From NCBI RefSeq assembly GCF_015207985.1, contig NZ_JADEVV010000041.1:1-38957 (forward strand): a stretch of 38,957 nt of DNA, given 5' to 3'. Origin of the DNA: Synechocystis salina LEGE 00031 (GTDB lineage: Bacteria > Cyanobacteriota > Cyanobacteriia > Cyanobacteriales > Microcystaceae). The notes under the pieces are model-generated. The model saw nothing but the letters and a program-made list of their open reading frames with translations, was not told where the DNA came from and ran no database searches. The position numbers and the translations under genes are program-made. This document shows positions 1 through 7,820 of this stretch, in pieces (position 1 is the first letter of the stretch; each line of letters begins with the position of its first letter).

Positions 1-111
1 TGTCTCGTCTTCAGCTTCTTTCTTCCATTTTTCACTACCCGTTCACTTTCACAATAGATACAGTTCATTTTTTTCAACCTTATACTGCGTAACAATTCTA
101 GCTCTCACTCC

Positions 112-393
112 CTAAGCAGACAATGCCAAAGCTTGCAGTTTGGGAATATATTGGGCGATCGCCGTTGGTTGATCGATGACGGTCAAAATCATAATCATTT
201 GGGGAGCCAATTCCATGGTCCAATCCACGGCAATCTGTGGACTTTGGGGGCCGTAGCCGATGGCGGTACGCATGACTGTGACCCCCGCTAGACCAAGCTG
301 TCGGGCTTCCTCAATTAATGCCTGGTAAAGAAGCTTCCCTCCCTGGCGATCGCCTTCGGTGACATAAATGGTCAACTGCTCAGCGTAGTACAT
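112..393 (-). CDS. DUF190 family PII-like protein
   Basis: A 93-residue protein that I place in the DUF190/COG1993 family from its opening YYAEQLTIYVTEGDRQGGK stretch, the central run on activation of a two-helix core, and its length. Members have a ferredoxin-like, PII-like trimeric fold; their ligands and partners are mostly unknown. The ATG lies 19 nt beyond the stop of the antiporter gene on the same strand, so the two are probably one transcript and translationally coupled. By analogy with PII-like SbtB, which controls the bicarbonate transporter SbtA, I infer that this protein tunes the antiporter. No membrane segment or signal peptide is visible. Family assignment is fairly secure; the role is inference. 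Confidence 0.8.
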   Translation of the reverse strand: MYYAEQLTIYVTEGDRQGGKLLYQALIEEARQLGLAGVTVMRTAIGYGPQSPQIAVDWTMELAPQMIMILTVIDQPTAIAQYIPKLQALALSA

Positions 394-412
394 GAACTAT
401 GACTTGCCTAAC

Positions 413-2056
413 TCAATGAGCCCGGGATAGGCTAACCCGATCCTCCGACTCCACCACCATAACCGGTAGGACGCTGGTTGCTAACAGGTATTGGGAAACG
501 GAACCCAGCAGTAGATCATCCAAAACACTGTGTCCCCGCTTACCAAGGATAATTTCCTCTGCCCCCTGTTCCTGGGCAGTGCGGAGAATTTGCTCCGGTA
601 CAACCCCCTCGGTGACGATGAATTGATGGCGAATATCAGCCAGAATTTGTTTTGTTTGCTCCCTTAGGTTTTCCACCCCTGGTGGATCTGCCAACTGGAT
701 TACATGGAGGACTACGACCCTGGCATCATTCCGCCTGGCTAATTCAGCCACCTTGGTTAAAACCTGTTTGGCGATCGCCGAGGTATCCACTGCAGCCAAG
801 ATGGTGAGAGATTGATTAACGCTCACTTTGGTCGGGTCCACGGTTCCTTTCTGCAACAATTTGGGGGCAAAGGTAGGAATGGCCCAGGCTCCCAGGGGGG
901 CAGTCACCAGAATGGAAAGGGCCGCCATGGCCAGAATAATGTCTCCGCCGGCAATACCTTGGGATAAGGGCACAGCTCCCAAAGCAGCTTGTACAGTGGC
1001 TTTTGCAGAATTCCCTGGCAGCAGGAATAATTTTTCCCTGGCATTCCAATTACTCCCCAGGGTGGAAAGGTACCAACCCAGTCCCCTGCCTAGCAACGTG
1101 CCCACCATTAACAGGAGCAGGCCTGGTAACAGACTACTTTCTAGCACCGACAGTTGAATACTCGCCCCCAACAGCACAAATAAAAAGATTTCGGCGATCG
1201 TCCATAGCCCGTCAAAGCTCCCCCGTAATCTCCGGGCTAAGGGCGCATCTAGTTCAATCAGAAAAAAGCCCGTGGTCATGACTGCTAAATAGCCAGAGAA
1301 AATGGGCAATTGGGTAGAAGATACCACTAAAAATAAAGCTAGGGATGCAGCCACTAAACCATCTTGCACCGCCGTTTGCGTCCAGTTTTGTTTGGCCAAC
1401 AGAGATACCAAAATTTTGGCCATGGCCCCGCCACAAGCAATTCCCAAACCAATTTGTAAAACAATCTGTAGAGGCAGCAATTGTAGGGCACTGAGGCTGA
1501 TATTCCCCACCGTCAATCCCTCGGCTCCCCCCTGGGCTAAAAAAGCTAGCAGTAAACTAAAAACTAATAGAAGCAAGACATCGGACAATGCACTGCCAGT
1601 CAGAATTGCGTCGGGAATACCCTTTTTCACTCCCCAGCCCAAACTTTTAAGGCGCAACATACCGGGGACAATCACTGCCGGGGATTCTGCTCCAACAATG
1701 CATCCCAACAATAACCCAGTGGCAAAGTCAAATTGAAATAGGACCATGGCCATCAGTGCCACGGCGATCGCCTCTAGACTGGCGGGTAAAAATCCTAAGC
1801 GGAGGGCGACGGAACCCTGTTGCTTGAGTTTTTCCCGGTCTAGCCCCAACCCCGCTTTCATTAAAATCACCATCACTGCTATGGTGCGTAGATCATCCGC
1901 CAAGGCCAACATGGTTAGACTCAGGCGATCGCCTACTTGGGGGCCGAGGACAATGCCCACTAGCACCATCCCCACCAAGGCTGGTAACTTGAGCCTTCGA
2001 GCTAGTTGCCCCCCGAAAAACCCCAGCAGAAGAATAGCGATAATACTAGATAACAT
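413..2056 (-). CDS. CPA-type cation/proton antiporter with C-terminal USP domain
   Basis: A 547-residue protein. Residues 1 to about 400 are almost continuous hydrophobic helices typical of the sodium/proton exchanger (KefB/NhaP-like) fold, including a GAESPAVIVPG stretch and a GSALSDVLLLL stretch where the conserved ion-binding acidic residue of these antiporters lies. Residues 416-538 form a universal stress protein domain. It keeps the ATP-binding signature G-2x-G-9x-G-S, with GKRG at 505-508 and GS at 518-519, so it probably binds nucleotide. The gene should exchange Na+ or K+ for H+ across the plasma or thylakoid membrane. It is followed closely by a PII-like DUF190 gene. Which of the several cyanobacterial Nha paralogues it matches, and the transported ion, cannot be told from sequence alone. 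Confidence 0.88.
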   Translation of the reverse strand: MLSSIIAILLLGFFGGQLARRLKLPALVGMVLVGIVLGPQVGDRLSLTMLALADDLRTIAVMVILMKAGLGLDREKLKQQGSVALRLGFLPASLEAIAVALMAMVLFQFDFATGLLLGCIVGAESPAVIVPGMLRLKSLGWGVKKGIPDAILTGSALSDVLLLLVFSLLLAFLAQGGAEGLTVGNISLSALQLLPLQIVLQIGLGIACGGAMAKILVSLLAKQNWTQTAVQDGLVAASLALFLVVSSTQLPIFSGYLAVMTTGFFLIELDAPLARRLRGSFDGLWTIAEIFLFVLLGASIQLSVLESSLLPGLLLLMVGTLLGRGLGWYLSTLGSNWNAREKLFLLPGNSAKATVQAALGAVPLSQGIAGGDIILAMAALSILVTAPLGAWAIPTFAPKLLQKGTVDPTKVSVNQSLTILAAVDTSAIAKQVLTKVAELARRNDARVVVLHVIQLADPPGVENLREQTKQILADIRHQFIVTEGVVPEQILRTAQEQGAEEIILGKRGHSVLDDLLLGSVSQYLLATSVLPVMVVESEDRVSLSRAH

Positions 2057-2151
2057 TGGTTATTTTTGAAGCAGAAACAGTTAAGTTAAATTTCCCAGGG
2101 AATTATTCATAAGAGTTAATAAATGTACCAAATAGCTTAATTGATGAAAAT

Positions 2152-2610
2152 TTACCGATGGAGATGATCACCCTCCTCCTGTAAGCGAGAACGTCGTAAA
2201 TCTAACCATTGTTGCAAAATAATTTCCGCCGCCTGTTGATCAATTAAGCCCTTGTTATAACTAGAAAATTTTTTCTGCGCTTTTAACTGATTTTCTGCTT
2301 CTACGGAACTGAGGCGTTCATCCATATATTCCAGCGCTAGACCAAGTTTTTCCGCCAGCCGCCGAGCAAATTTTTGCACCTGTTTCGCTTGGGCACCAAT
2401 TTCCCCAGCCATGGTGTAGGGTAATCCCACCACTAATAAATTAACTTGCCTGGCTTCAACTAACTGTCTGATTTGGGCAATGTCTTGATCATAGGAACTG
2501 CGCACAATGGTGGTAAGACCGGTGGCAATCAAACCAGTGCCGTCACACCCTGCCACCCCGATCCGTTTTCGCCCCACATCTAAGCCCAATGCCGCTACTT
2601 TTTCACCCAT
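2152..2610 (-). CDS. ruvX: Putative pre-16S rRNA nuclease / Holliday junction resolvase-like YqgF
   Basis: At 152 residues this is the normal length for the family. The RNase H-like fold is marked by LGLDVGRKRIGVA with catalytic Asp11, VVGLPYTMAGE near 61-70, MDERLSS with the acidic pair at 97-99, and IDQQAAEIILQQWL with Asp124. In E. coli the homologue matures the 5' end of 16S rRNA; an older name is Holliday junction resolvase. The gene starts at an ATG 46 nt downstream of the ppx stop in the same direction, so co-transcription with ppx is likely. Confidence 0.93.
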   Translation of the reverse strand: MGEKVAALGLDVGRKRIGVAGCDGTGLIATGLTTIVRSSYDQDIAQIRQLVEARQVNLLVVGLPYTMAGEIGAQAKQVQKFARRLAEKLGLALEYMDERLSSVEAENQLKAQKKFSSYNKGLIDQQAAEIILQQWLDLRRSRLQEEGDHLHR

Positions 2611-2656
2611 AATTAACCATGAAAACCGTCATCATAACTTAAATCAAACTTCCTCT

Positions 2657-4279
2657 CTAGCCTTTATTTGACTGCAGCAAAATGGCTAAAGTCGCCACCA
2701 CCTTCGTATTAAATTCCTCTTCAAAAATGACTTTTTTATAATCTAAATTCCATAGTTCCAAGGCACAATCGTCATCAAGATCTTTAGGGGTAATATGTAG
2801 ATGTAATTGCCGGTTCTCCTGGTCGTACTGACAATCAAAACTTTCAATCGCCCCCACTTGACGACGATCCAGGGCCACCGCTAACCGGAGCAAGGCACTT
2901 AATTGTCTTACTGCTAGACGGTGGGGTTCGGACAGTTTGATGTAATCTTCGTGACGTTTTTTCGGTTTACTGCGACGATGGTAGCGGGCAATGTTCGCAA
3001 TTAATTCCAGTTCAATTTCTGTGTAACCCAGCAGTTCAGCATTGCGAATTAAATAATAGGAATGTTTATGGTGGGCAGAGTGACTTATATAAGTACCACA
3101 ATTGTGCAAAATAGCGGCGGCCCAGAGCCATTCCCGTTCGGTTTCTCCCCAGTCGTGTAAAACTCCCTGTAACTGGTCGAAAAAGCTGGTGGCAAATTGG
3201 GCAACCCTTTCCCCAAAACCTAGATCTACCTGATATTTACGGGCGATTTTCAGCACTCCCCGTTGGCGAATTTCTCCCTGGAAGCGCATCCGGTCTTGGA
3301 TAATGCGATGGGTGAGCATCCAATCGACAATCATGCCTTCCCGCAACGCCCGCTCACAAATGGTGATGCTATCTAACTCCAGCATGGTCATGGCTTCGAG
3401 CAAAATCACGGCCCCCGGCAAAATAATTTCCGCCCGGCGATCGGACAGGCCGGCAATTTGAAATCGCTCTTGGCAATTAAGACTGGCTAATTTTTTGACC
3501 CATTCCTCCACATCCTTGTGGGTAATGCTATAACCCTGAATGGGATTGGGAACTTCTTTTTGTTTTTGCAAAGCGGTCATGGTGGCCAGGGTTTCAATGG
3601 TGCCGGAGGTACCCACCAATTGAGCTTTTTCTTCGCCATCAAGTCGTTGTTTGATTTCATCCACTGGGCGTTCCAACATGCCCCGCACATAGGCCCGCAA
3701 TACGGCCAATTCTGTCCCATCAATGGGATCAGTGTGGACAAAATCCTGGGTGAGGCGCACTGCCCCCACTTTGGTACTGCTCAAAAAGCGTACGTCCCGG
3801 CGATCGGCCAAAATTAGCTCTGTGGACCCGCCGCCGATGTCGATCATCACATGGGGCACTTCGTGGAAGTCCATGCAGGAAAATACCCCCAGGTAGATAC
3901 GCCGGGCTTCCTCCGGGCCAGAAATTAAATCCACCGTCAGTCCCACTTCCGTTTGCACCCGGGTGAGAAAGTCCTGGCCATTTTTCGCTTCCCTGGTGGC
4001 ACTGGTGGCTACGGCGATAATGTTTTCCACCTCCAAGCCCTTGGCCAATTCCACACAGCGCTTCAAAGCGGCGATCGCCCGATTCATGGCCGCTGGGGTG
4101 AGGTTGTTGGATTGGGGGTCCCGATCGCCCAGGCGGACAGTGTCTTTTTCCCGAGCCACAATGGTAAAGGTGGCCAGAACCGGATCAATGCGGACAATGA
4201 CCATGTGAATGGAGTTGGTACCAATGTCGATCGCCGCCAACATACAGGGGTCAACAATCTGGGCAGGGGAAGGAGCCAT
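2657..4279 (-). CDS. ppx: Exopolyphosphatase (Ppx/GppA family)
   Basis: A 540-residue member of the Ppx/GppA ASKHA phosphotransferase family. It releases phosphate from the end of polyphosphate chains or removes the 5' phosphate of pppGpp. The N-terminal half carries AAIDIGTNSIHMVI near residue 15 and DIGGGSTELIL at 147-157, the two phosphate-binding motifs. The C-terminal part from about residue 340 is a helical HD-like domain, with AAAILHNCGTYISHSAHHKH keeping the histidine-rich core. The full-length Ppx architecture, not the short Ppx2 form, favours exopolyphosphatase. I recall it as the orthologue of Synechocystis sll1546. It is followed by ruvX on the same strand and is divergent from the secretion gene downstream. 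Confidence 0.92.
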   Translation of the reverse strand: MAPSPAQIVDPCMLAAIDIGTNSIHMVIVRIDPVLATFTIVAREKDTVRLGDRDPQSNNLTPAAMNRAIAALKRCVELAKGLEVENIIAVATSATREAKNGQDFLTRVQTEVGLTVDLISGPEEARRIYLGVFSCMDFHEVPHVMIDIGGGSTELILADRRDVRFLSSTKVGAVRLTQDFVHTDPIDGTELAVLRAYVRGMLERPVDEIKQRLDGEEKAQLVGTSGTIETLATMTALQKQKEVPNPIQGYSITHKDVEEWVKKLASLNCQERFQIAGLSDRRAEIILPGAVILLEAMTMLELDSITICERALREGMIVDWMLTHRIIQDRMRFQGEIRQRGVLKIARKYQVDLGFGERVAQFATSFFDQLQGVLHDWGETEREWLWAAAILHNCGTYISHSAHHKHSYYLIRNAELLGYTEIELELIANIARYHRRSKPKKRHEDYIKLSEPHRLAVRQLSALLRLAVALDRRQVGAIESFDCQYDQENRQLHLHITPKDLDDDCALELWNLDYKKVIFEEEFNTKVVATLAILLQSNKG

Positions 4280-4753
4280 GGGTTAACACTCTCAAGGGGA
4301 CAGGAACGGGGGAGTTAGGGTCAAAACTTTACCAACCAGCCTAGGGCCAATTAACCGCCCCCAACTTAACTTTCCCATTGTCCATTGTTATCAACTCCTC
4401 GCAAAGCACCAGCAAGGAGAAAAAGTGACTCCCAGCAATCAAAGCCAACCATAGCTGATTGGTCAAATGCCAATGTTGAAGCAACCCGAAGAATTCTAAG
4501 GTCAAAGGGCATTAGGGCAAGGGCTCTACGAAGTGGCAGGAGGCTCCAGCGCGGAGCTTTTACACCATTTTGGGGTCTGTTTTGCTGGGGCTGACAAAAG
4601 CTAATAATCCTGTTAAAGTCTGTTTAATTCACTCTGCAGTCCCAAATTAACTCTAATATCAGAGCTGGGAACGCAAATATCTCCTTCACACTCTAACTGA
4701 ATGGCTCACAGCCCCCCATTCTGACCCGTTAACCACTGGAGATTCCCAGGGCC
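4280..4753. other. Divergent intergenic region with a small terminator-like hairpin
   Basis: This 474-bp gap separates the divergent ppx and TpsB-like genes and must hold both promoters. I see no convincing protein: a 69-codon frame at 4385-4594 has low-complexity, Arg-rich content and no recognisable domain. At 4543-4557 there is a perfect 5-bp hairpin GCTCC-AGCGC-GGAGC followed by TTTT, which could end a short plus-strand RNA or belong to a dispersed repeat. Confidence 0.45.
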
Positions 4754-6685
4754 ATGTTGAGTTACCGTTACGCCCTCTCATTGGCATTGTGTTTTTCCCT
4801 GCCCTTCTCGTTGGGTGGCTGGGCTGTGGCCGAAAGCGCAGATTTTTCTCCCCTCCATGGCTTTGCCCCAGTTACTGACACTGATCAAGAAGACAATGCG
4901 CGGGCGATCGAGCCAACGGAATTTTTGCTCAGTCAGGGACAAGTTCCCACCCCTCCCCTACAACCATTGCCATCGGAAGACGATGTTGAGATTCCCCCTA
5001 CCCCTACCCCATTGGAACTAGGGCCAGAATCTTCTCCTCCCAGCCCCGAGGAAGCGGTGGATACCTGTGGCTTTAGTCCTTCTCCTCCTGTTAACGTAGC
5101 GCCCATACCTCTTTTACAAGGGTCGGTGGATGGCACTCCCCTGGAGGTAAATTTACTGGGCATGACGGTATTTTCGCCCCAGGAATTGTTAACTTTACCC
5201 GCCCTCCAACCCTGGCAAACGGATCCCCCCAGCACCTCCGTTCCCCTTACCATTGCCACGGACTTGACAGCGGCGGAATTTGAAGTTTTATACCAAGGCT
5301 TAGTAGAAGGCATTACCCAGCTATACATCAATCAGGGTTACATCACTTCCCAGGCGATCGCCAGACCCATGGAACCAATCCCAAATGGGGGGGGGTTAGA
5401 ACAGCCAATCCAGGTGGTGGAAGGCCAGGTGGAATCGATCCTAGTGCGGGGTCGAGGACGTTTGCGCCCAGCCTATATCTGTGACCGGGTTGCCCAGGGA
5501 GTCCATAGCCCTGTCAACGTGGGTCAGTTAGAGGAACGTCTGCGGCTGTTGCAAATTAACCCCATGCTGGAGAAAGTACAGGCCAGCCTTTTGCCCACAG
5601 GGAAGGTGGGTCTGAGTAATTTATCCGTCACGGTGGAAGAAGCCTTTCCCTTCAGTGCCAACCTCAGCTTTGATAACTATTCCCCCATTAGTTTGGGCAG
5701 TGAACGAATTGGCATCAACTTGGACTACAAAAACCTCACCGGCCTTGGCGATCGCCTGTCAGGGAGCTATTACGTTTCCACCACTGGGGGTTTAGACATC
5801 CTGGATTTTAATTACCGGGTGCCCCTCAATCCCACCGACGGTACTCTACAGTTGCGCTTTGTGCCCACCTGGACCAGAATCACCCAATCTCCCTTCGACG
5901 TTTTTAATATCACCGGCAGTAACCCCCTGTACGAAGTTAGTTACCGCCAACCCCTCTGGACCTCTTTAACAGATGAATTTGCCCTGAGTTTTGGTTTTCG
6001 CTACCAGGATGGTCGCACTTTGGGGCTAAACCGTCCCGATTTGACCAACGTCAGCCGCACCAGCGTATTCCAATTTGGCCAGGACTACACCCTGCGGGAT
6101 CAAAACGGGTTGTGGTTTTTCCGTTCCCAAATGAACCTCGGCACAGGGCTGTTCGATGCCACCACCAATCCCAGCCCCCTACCCAGTGGGGAATTTTTCA
6201 GTTGGCTGGGGCAGGCCCAACGCCTACAAAGACTGGATGACAATAACTTGCTTATTGTGCAGGCAGACCTCCAGCTCACCCCCGATAGTTTATTGCCGGA
6301 TTATCTGTTCATCATTGGGGGCGGGCAATCCCTGCGGGGCTATCGACAAAATGCCCGTTCCGCTGACAACGGCGTTCGTCTCTCGGTGGAAAATCGCATC
6401 ACCTTGGCCAGGGATGGGGACAATAAGTCAGTGTTTGAATTGGCCCCCTTTGTGGACTTTGGGGCAGTGTGGAACAGTGCAGGCAACCCCACCCAGTTAC
6501 CCCCCAATTCTGTGCTGGTGGGGCCCGGACTGGGGATCATTTGGCGGGATATTTTGGGTATGAGCGGGTTAAACTTTCGGTTTGACTATGGCATCCCCGT
6601 GATTAAGTTGGATAACCTGACCGGCAATTGGCAAAATGACGGCTTATATTTCCAGCTCAATTACCGTCCGCCCTTTGGTAAGTAG
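4754..6685 (+). CDS. Two-partner secretion translocator (ShlB/FhaC/HecB family), orphan
   Basis: A 643-residue outer-membrane protein. It has an N-terminal signal peptide (YALSLALCFSLPFSLGGWAVA), a Pro/Glu-rich linker to about residue 105, a ShlB-type POTRA region near 120-300 with the VEGQVESILVRGRGRLRP stretch, and a C-terminal 16-strand-type barrel. The hallmark loop motif GGGQSLRGYRQNARS near residue 530 is present, matching the (V/I/L)RGY signature of TpsB and Omp85 proteins. TpsB proteins export one large beta-helical TpsA partner. None lies within this window, so the cargo is unknown. The final residues FQLNYRPPFGK place the usual terminal aromatic two residues from the end. Confidence 0.88.
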   Translation: MLSYRYALSLALCFSLPFSLGGWAVAESADFSPLHGFAPVTDTDQEDNARAIEPTEFLLSQGQVPTPPLQPLPSEDDVEIPPTPTPLELGPESSPPSPEEAVDTCGFSPSPPVNVAPIPLLQGSVDGTPLEVNLLGMTVFSPQELLTLPALQPWQTDPPSTSVPLTIATDLTAAEFEVLYQGLVEGITQLYINQGYITSQAIARPMEPIPNGGGLEQPIQVVEGQVESILVRGRGRLRPAYICDRVAQGVHSPVNVGQLEERLRLLQINPMLEKVQASLLPTGKVGLSNLSVTVEEAFPFSANLSFDNYSPISLGSERIGINLDYKNLTGLGDRLSGSYYVSTTGGLDILDFNYRVPLNPTDGTLQLRFVPTWTRITQSPFDVFNITGSNPLYEVSYRQPLWTSLTDEFALSFGFRYQDGRTLGLNRPDLTNVSRTSVFQFGQDYTLRDQNGLWFFRSQMNLGTGLFDATTNPSPLPSGEFFSWLGQAQRLQRLDDNNLLIVQADLQLTPDSLLPDYLFIIGGGQSLRGYRQNARSADNGVRLSVENRITLARDGDNKSVFELAPFVDFGAVWNSAGNPTQLPPNSVLVGPGLGIIWRDILGMSGLNFRFDYGIPVIKLDNLTGNWQNDGLYFQLNYRPPFGK

Positions 6686-6833
6686 CTGAGATCGGATTGG
6701 AAAAATGGCTCGGTTTTCCCCATTATTCAAGGAAATCCCGGTCAAAATTGCCCATCATGGCTGGAGCTTTGATGGGTCAACCTAACCAAACCAGTTAAAC
6801 ACGCTCTTAGACAAATCAGTTTCTCAAAACCAC

Positions 6834-7643
6834 CTACTCAATATTGATGGTGGTGGGGGAACCACTATCACCACCGCTGTTATTTTGATTTGTGCCTGGG
6901 CGATGACTGCGGCGATATTCCCGATAGAGGCGATCGCGCCATTCAAAAAACGTACTGTAGGCACTGTTGTCCGCCAAACCAGGAATGCCCTTACCCTTCA
7001 ATTCCTGGGCAATGTTTAAATAGTCACCGCCGGGGATTTTGATCACCATACTCAACGCAGCCACCGTTAAATCCGCCAAAGTCGGGCGATCGCCAATTAA
7101 ATAGGGCTGATGTTGCAAAATTAGCGTTAAAGCTTCCAAGTCCTGATGGAGGCCCCGCATGGCTTCCTTGACCGCATCACCACCAAAACCAACGCCACTG
7201 CCGAGCAAATCCAACATGGCCGGGGGCACTGCACTGACTAAATTTTTGAAAATACCAGGGGTTTGTTTGGGCAAAATAGAAGCCCTCAAACCAGGATTTT
7301 GATTTAATGCCCCCACCATGGCCACCCGACCTTTCAGCCCGATGGACTCGTCGGCCCATTCTTCCATCAGCAGGCATTGCCCCCGTTGCACCGGATCGTG
7401 GGGCAGGAGAGGGTTTTCAGGATATTTACGGTCTAGGTAGAGGGCAATTTCCGTCGAATCGGCAATGACAATGTCCCCATCCTTGAGCACTGGCACCTTG
7501 GTTTGTCCAGAAAGACGGAGCAACTCCAACTGGCCAACCCCCGGCACCACTTCCACTGTCCGATAATCCAACCCCTTAAAGTCGAGAATGAGGCGGACTT
7601 TTTCCGAATATTGGGACAGTTCAAACTGATGAAGCTCAAGCAT
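6834..7643 (-). CDS. Glutathione S-transferase family protein
   Basis: I start it at the ATG at 7643, giving 269 residues, because MLELHQFELSQYSEKVRLIL is the first strand and helix of the thioredoxin-like GST N-domain. The frame stays open upstream for 74 more codons, but those are not GST-like and cross the divergent promoter region. The N-domain also carries KVPVLKDGDIVIADSTEIALYL (the cis-Pro and glutathione gamma-glutamyl contact, near 48-70). The C-domain has PYLIGDRPTLADLTVAAL, the N-capping box motif. The catalytic position in QYSEKV is Ser where many cyanobacterial GSTs have Cys or Pro. Substrate unknown. It is divergent from the channel gene at 7821. Confidence 0.88.
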   Translation of the reverse strand: MLELHQFELSQYSEKVRLILDFKGLDYRTVEVVPGVGQLELLRLSGQTKVPVLKDGDIVIADSTEIALYLDRKYPENPLLPHDPVQRGQCLLMEEWADESIGLKGRVAMVGALNQNPGLRASILPKQTPGIFKNLVSAVPPAMLDLLGSGVGFGGDAVKEAMRGLHQDLEALTLILQHQPYLIGDRPTLADLTVAALSMVIKIPGGDYLNIAQELKGKGIPGLADNSAYSTFFEWRDRLYREYRRSHRPGTNQNNSGGDSGSPTTINIE

Positions 7644-7820
7644 AGTGAGGATTTTTGTGTTGGGTGTACAATCGAAGACAAATTTTGTTTTAAGTCCAAC
7701 ATAACACGACTTTCTCACACCGTCGGAGTAAGGCAGTCCGCGTCGTCCACTACGCATAGGATAAACCCCAAAATTACTAATAGTTGTCGCCGCAATTTTT
7801 TGATCACAGGTAAGACTTTT

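Noticed and set aside
4385-4594. 69-codon plus-strand frame upstream of the TpsB gene
   Set aside because: Arg/Ser-rich, no domain, overlaps the hairpin at 4543-4557 and the likely promoter region.
7503-7820. Long N-terminal extension of the channel gene
   Set aside because: It overlaps the divergent GST start; the RCK fold begins exactly at the ATG at 7821.
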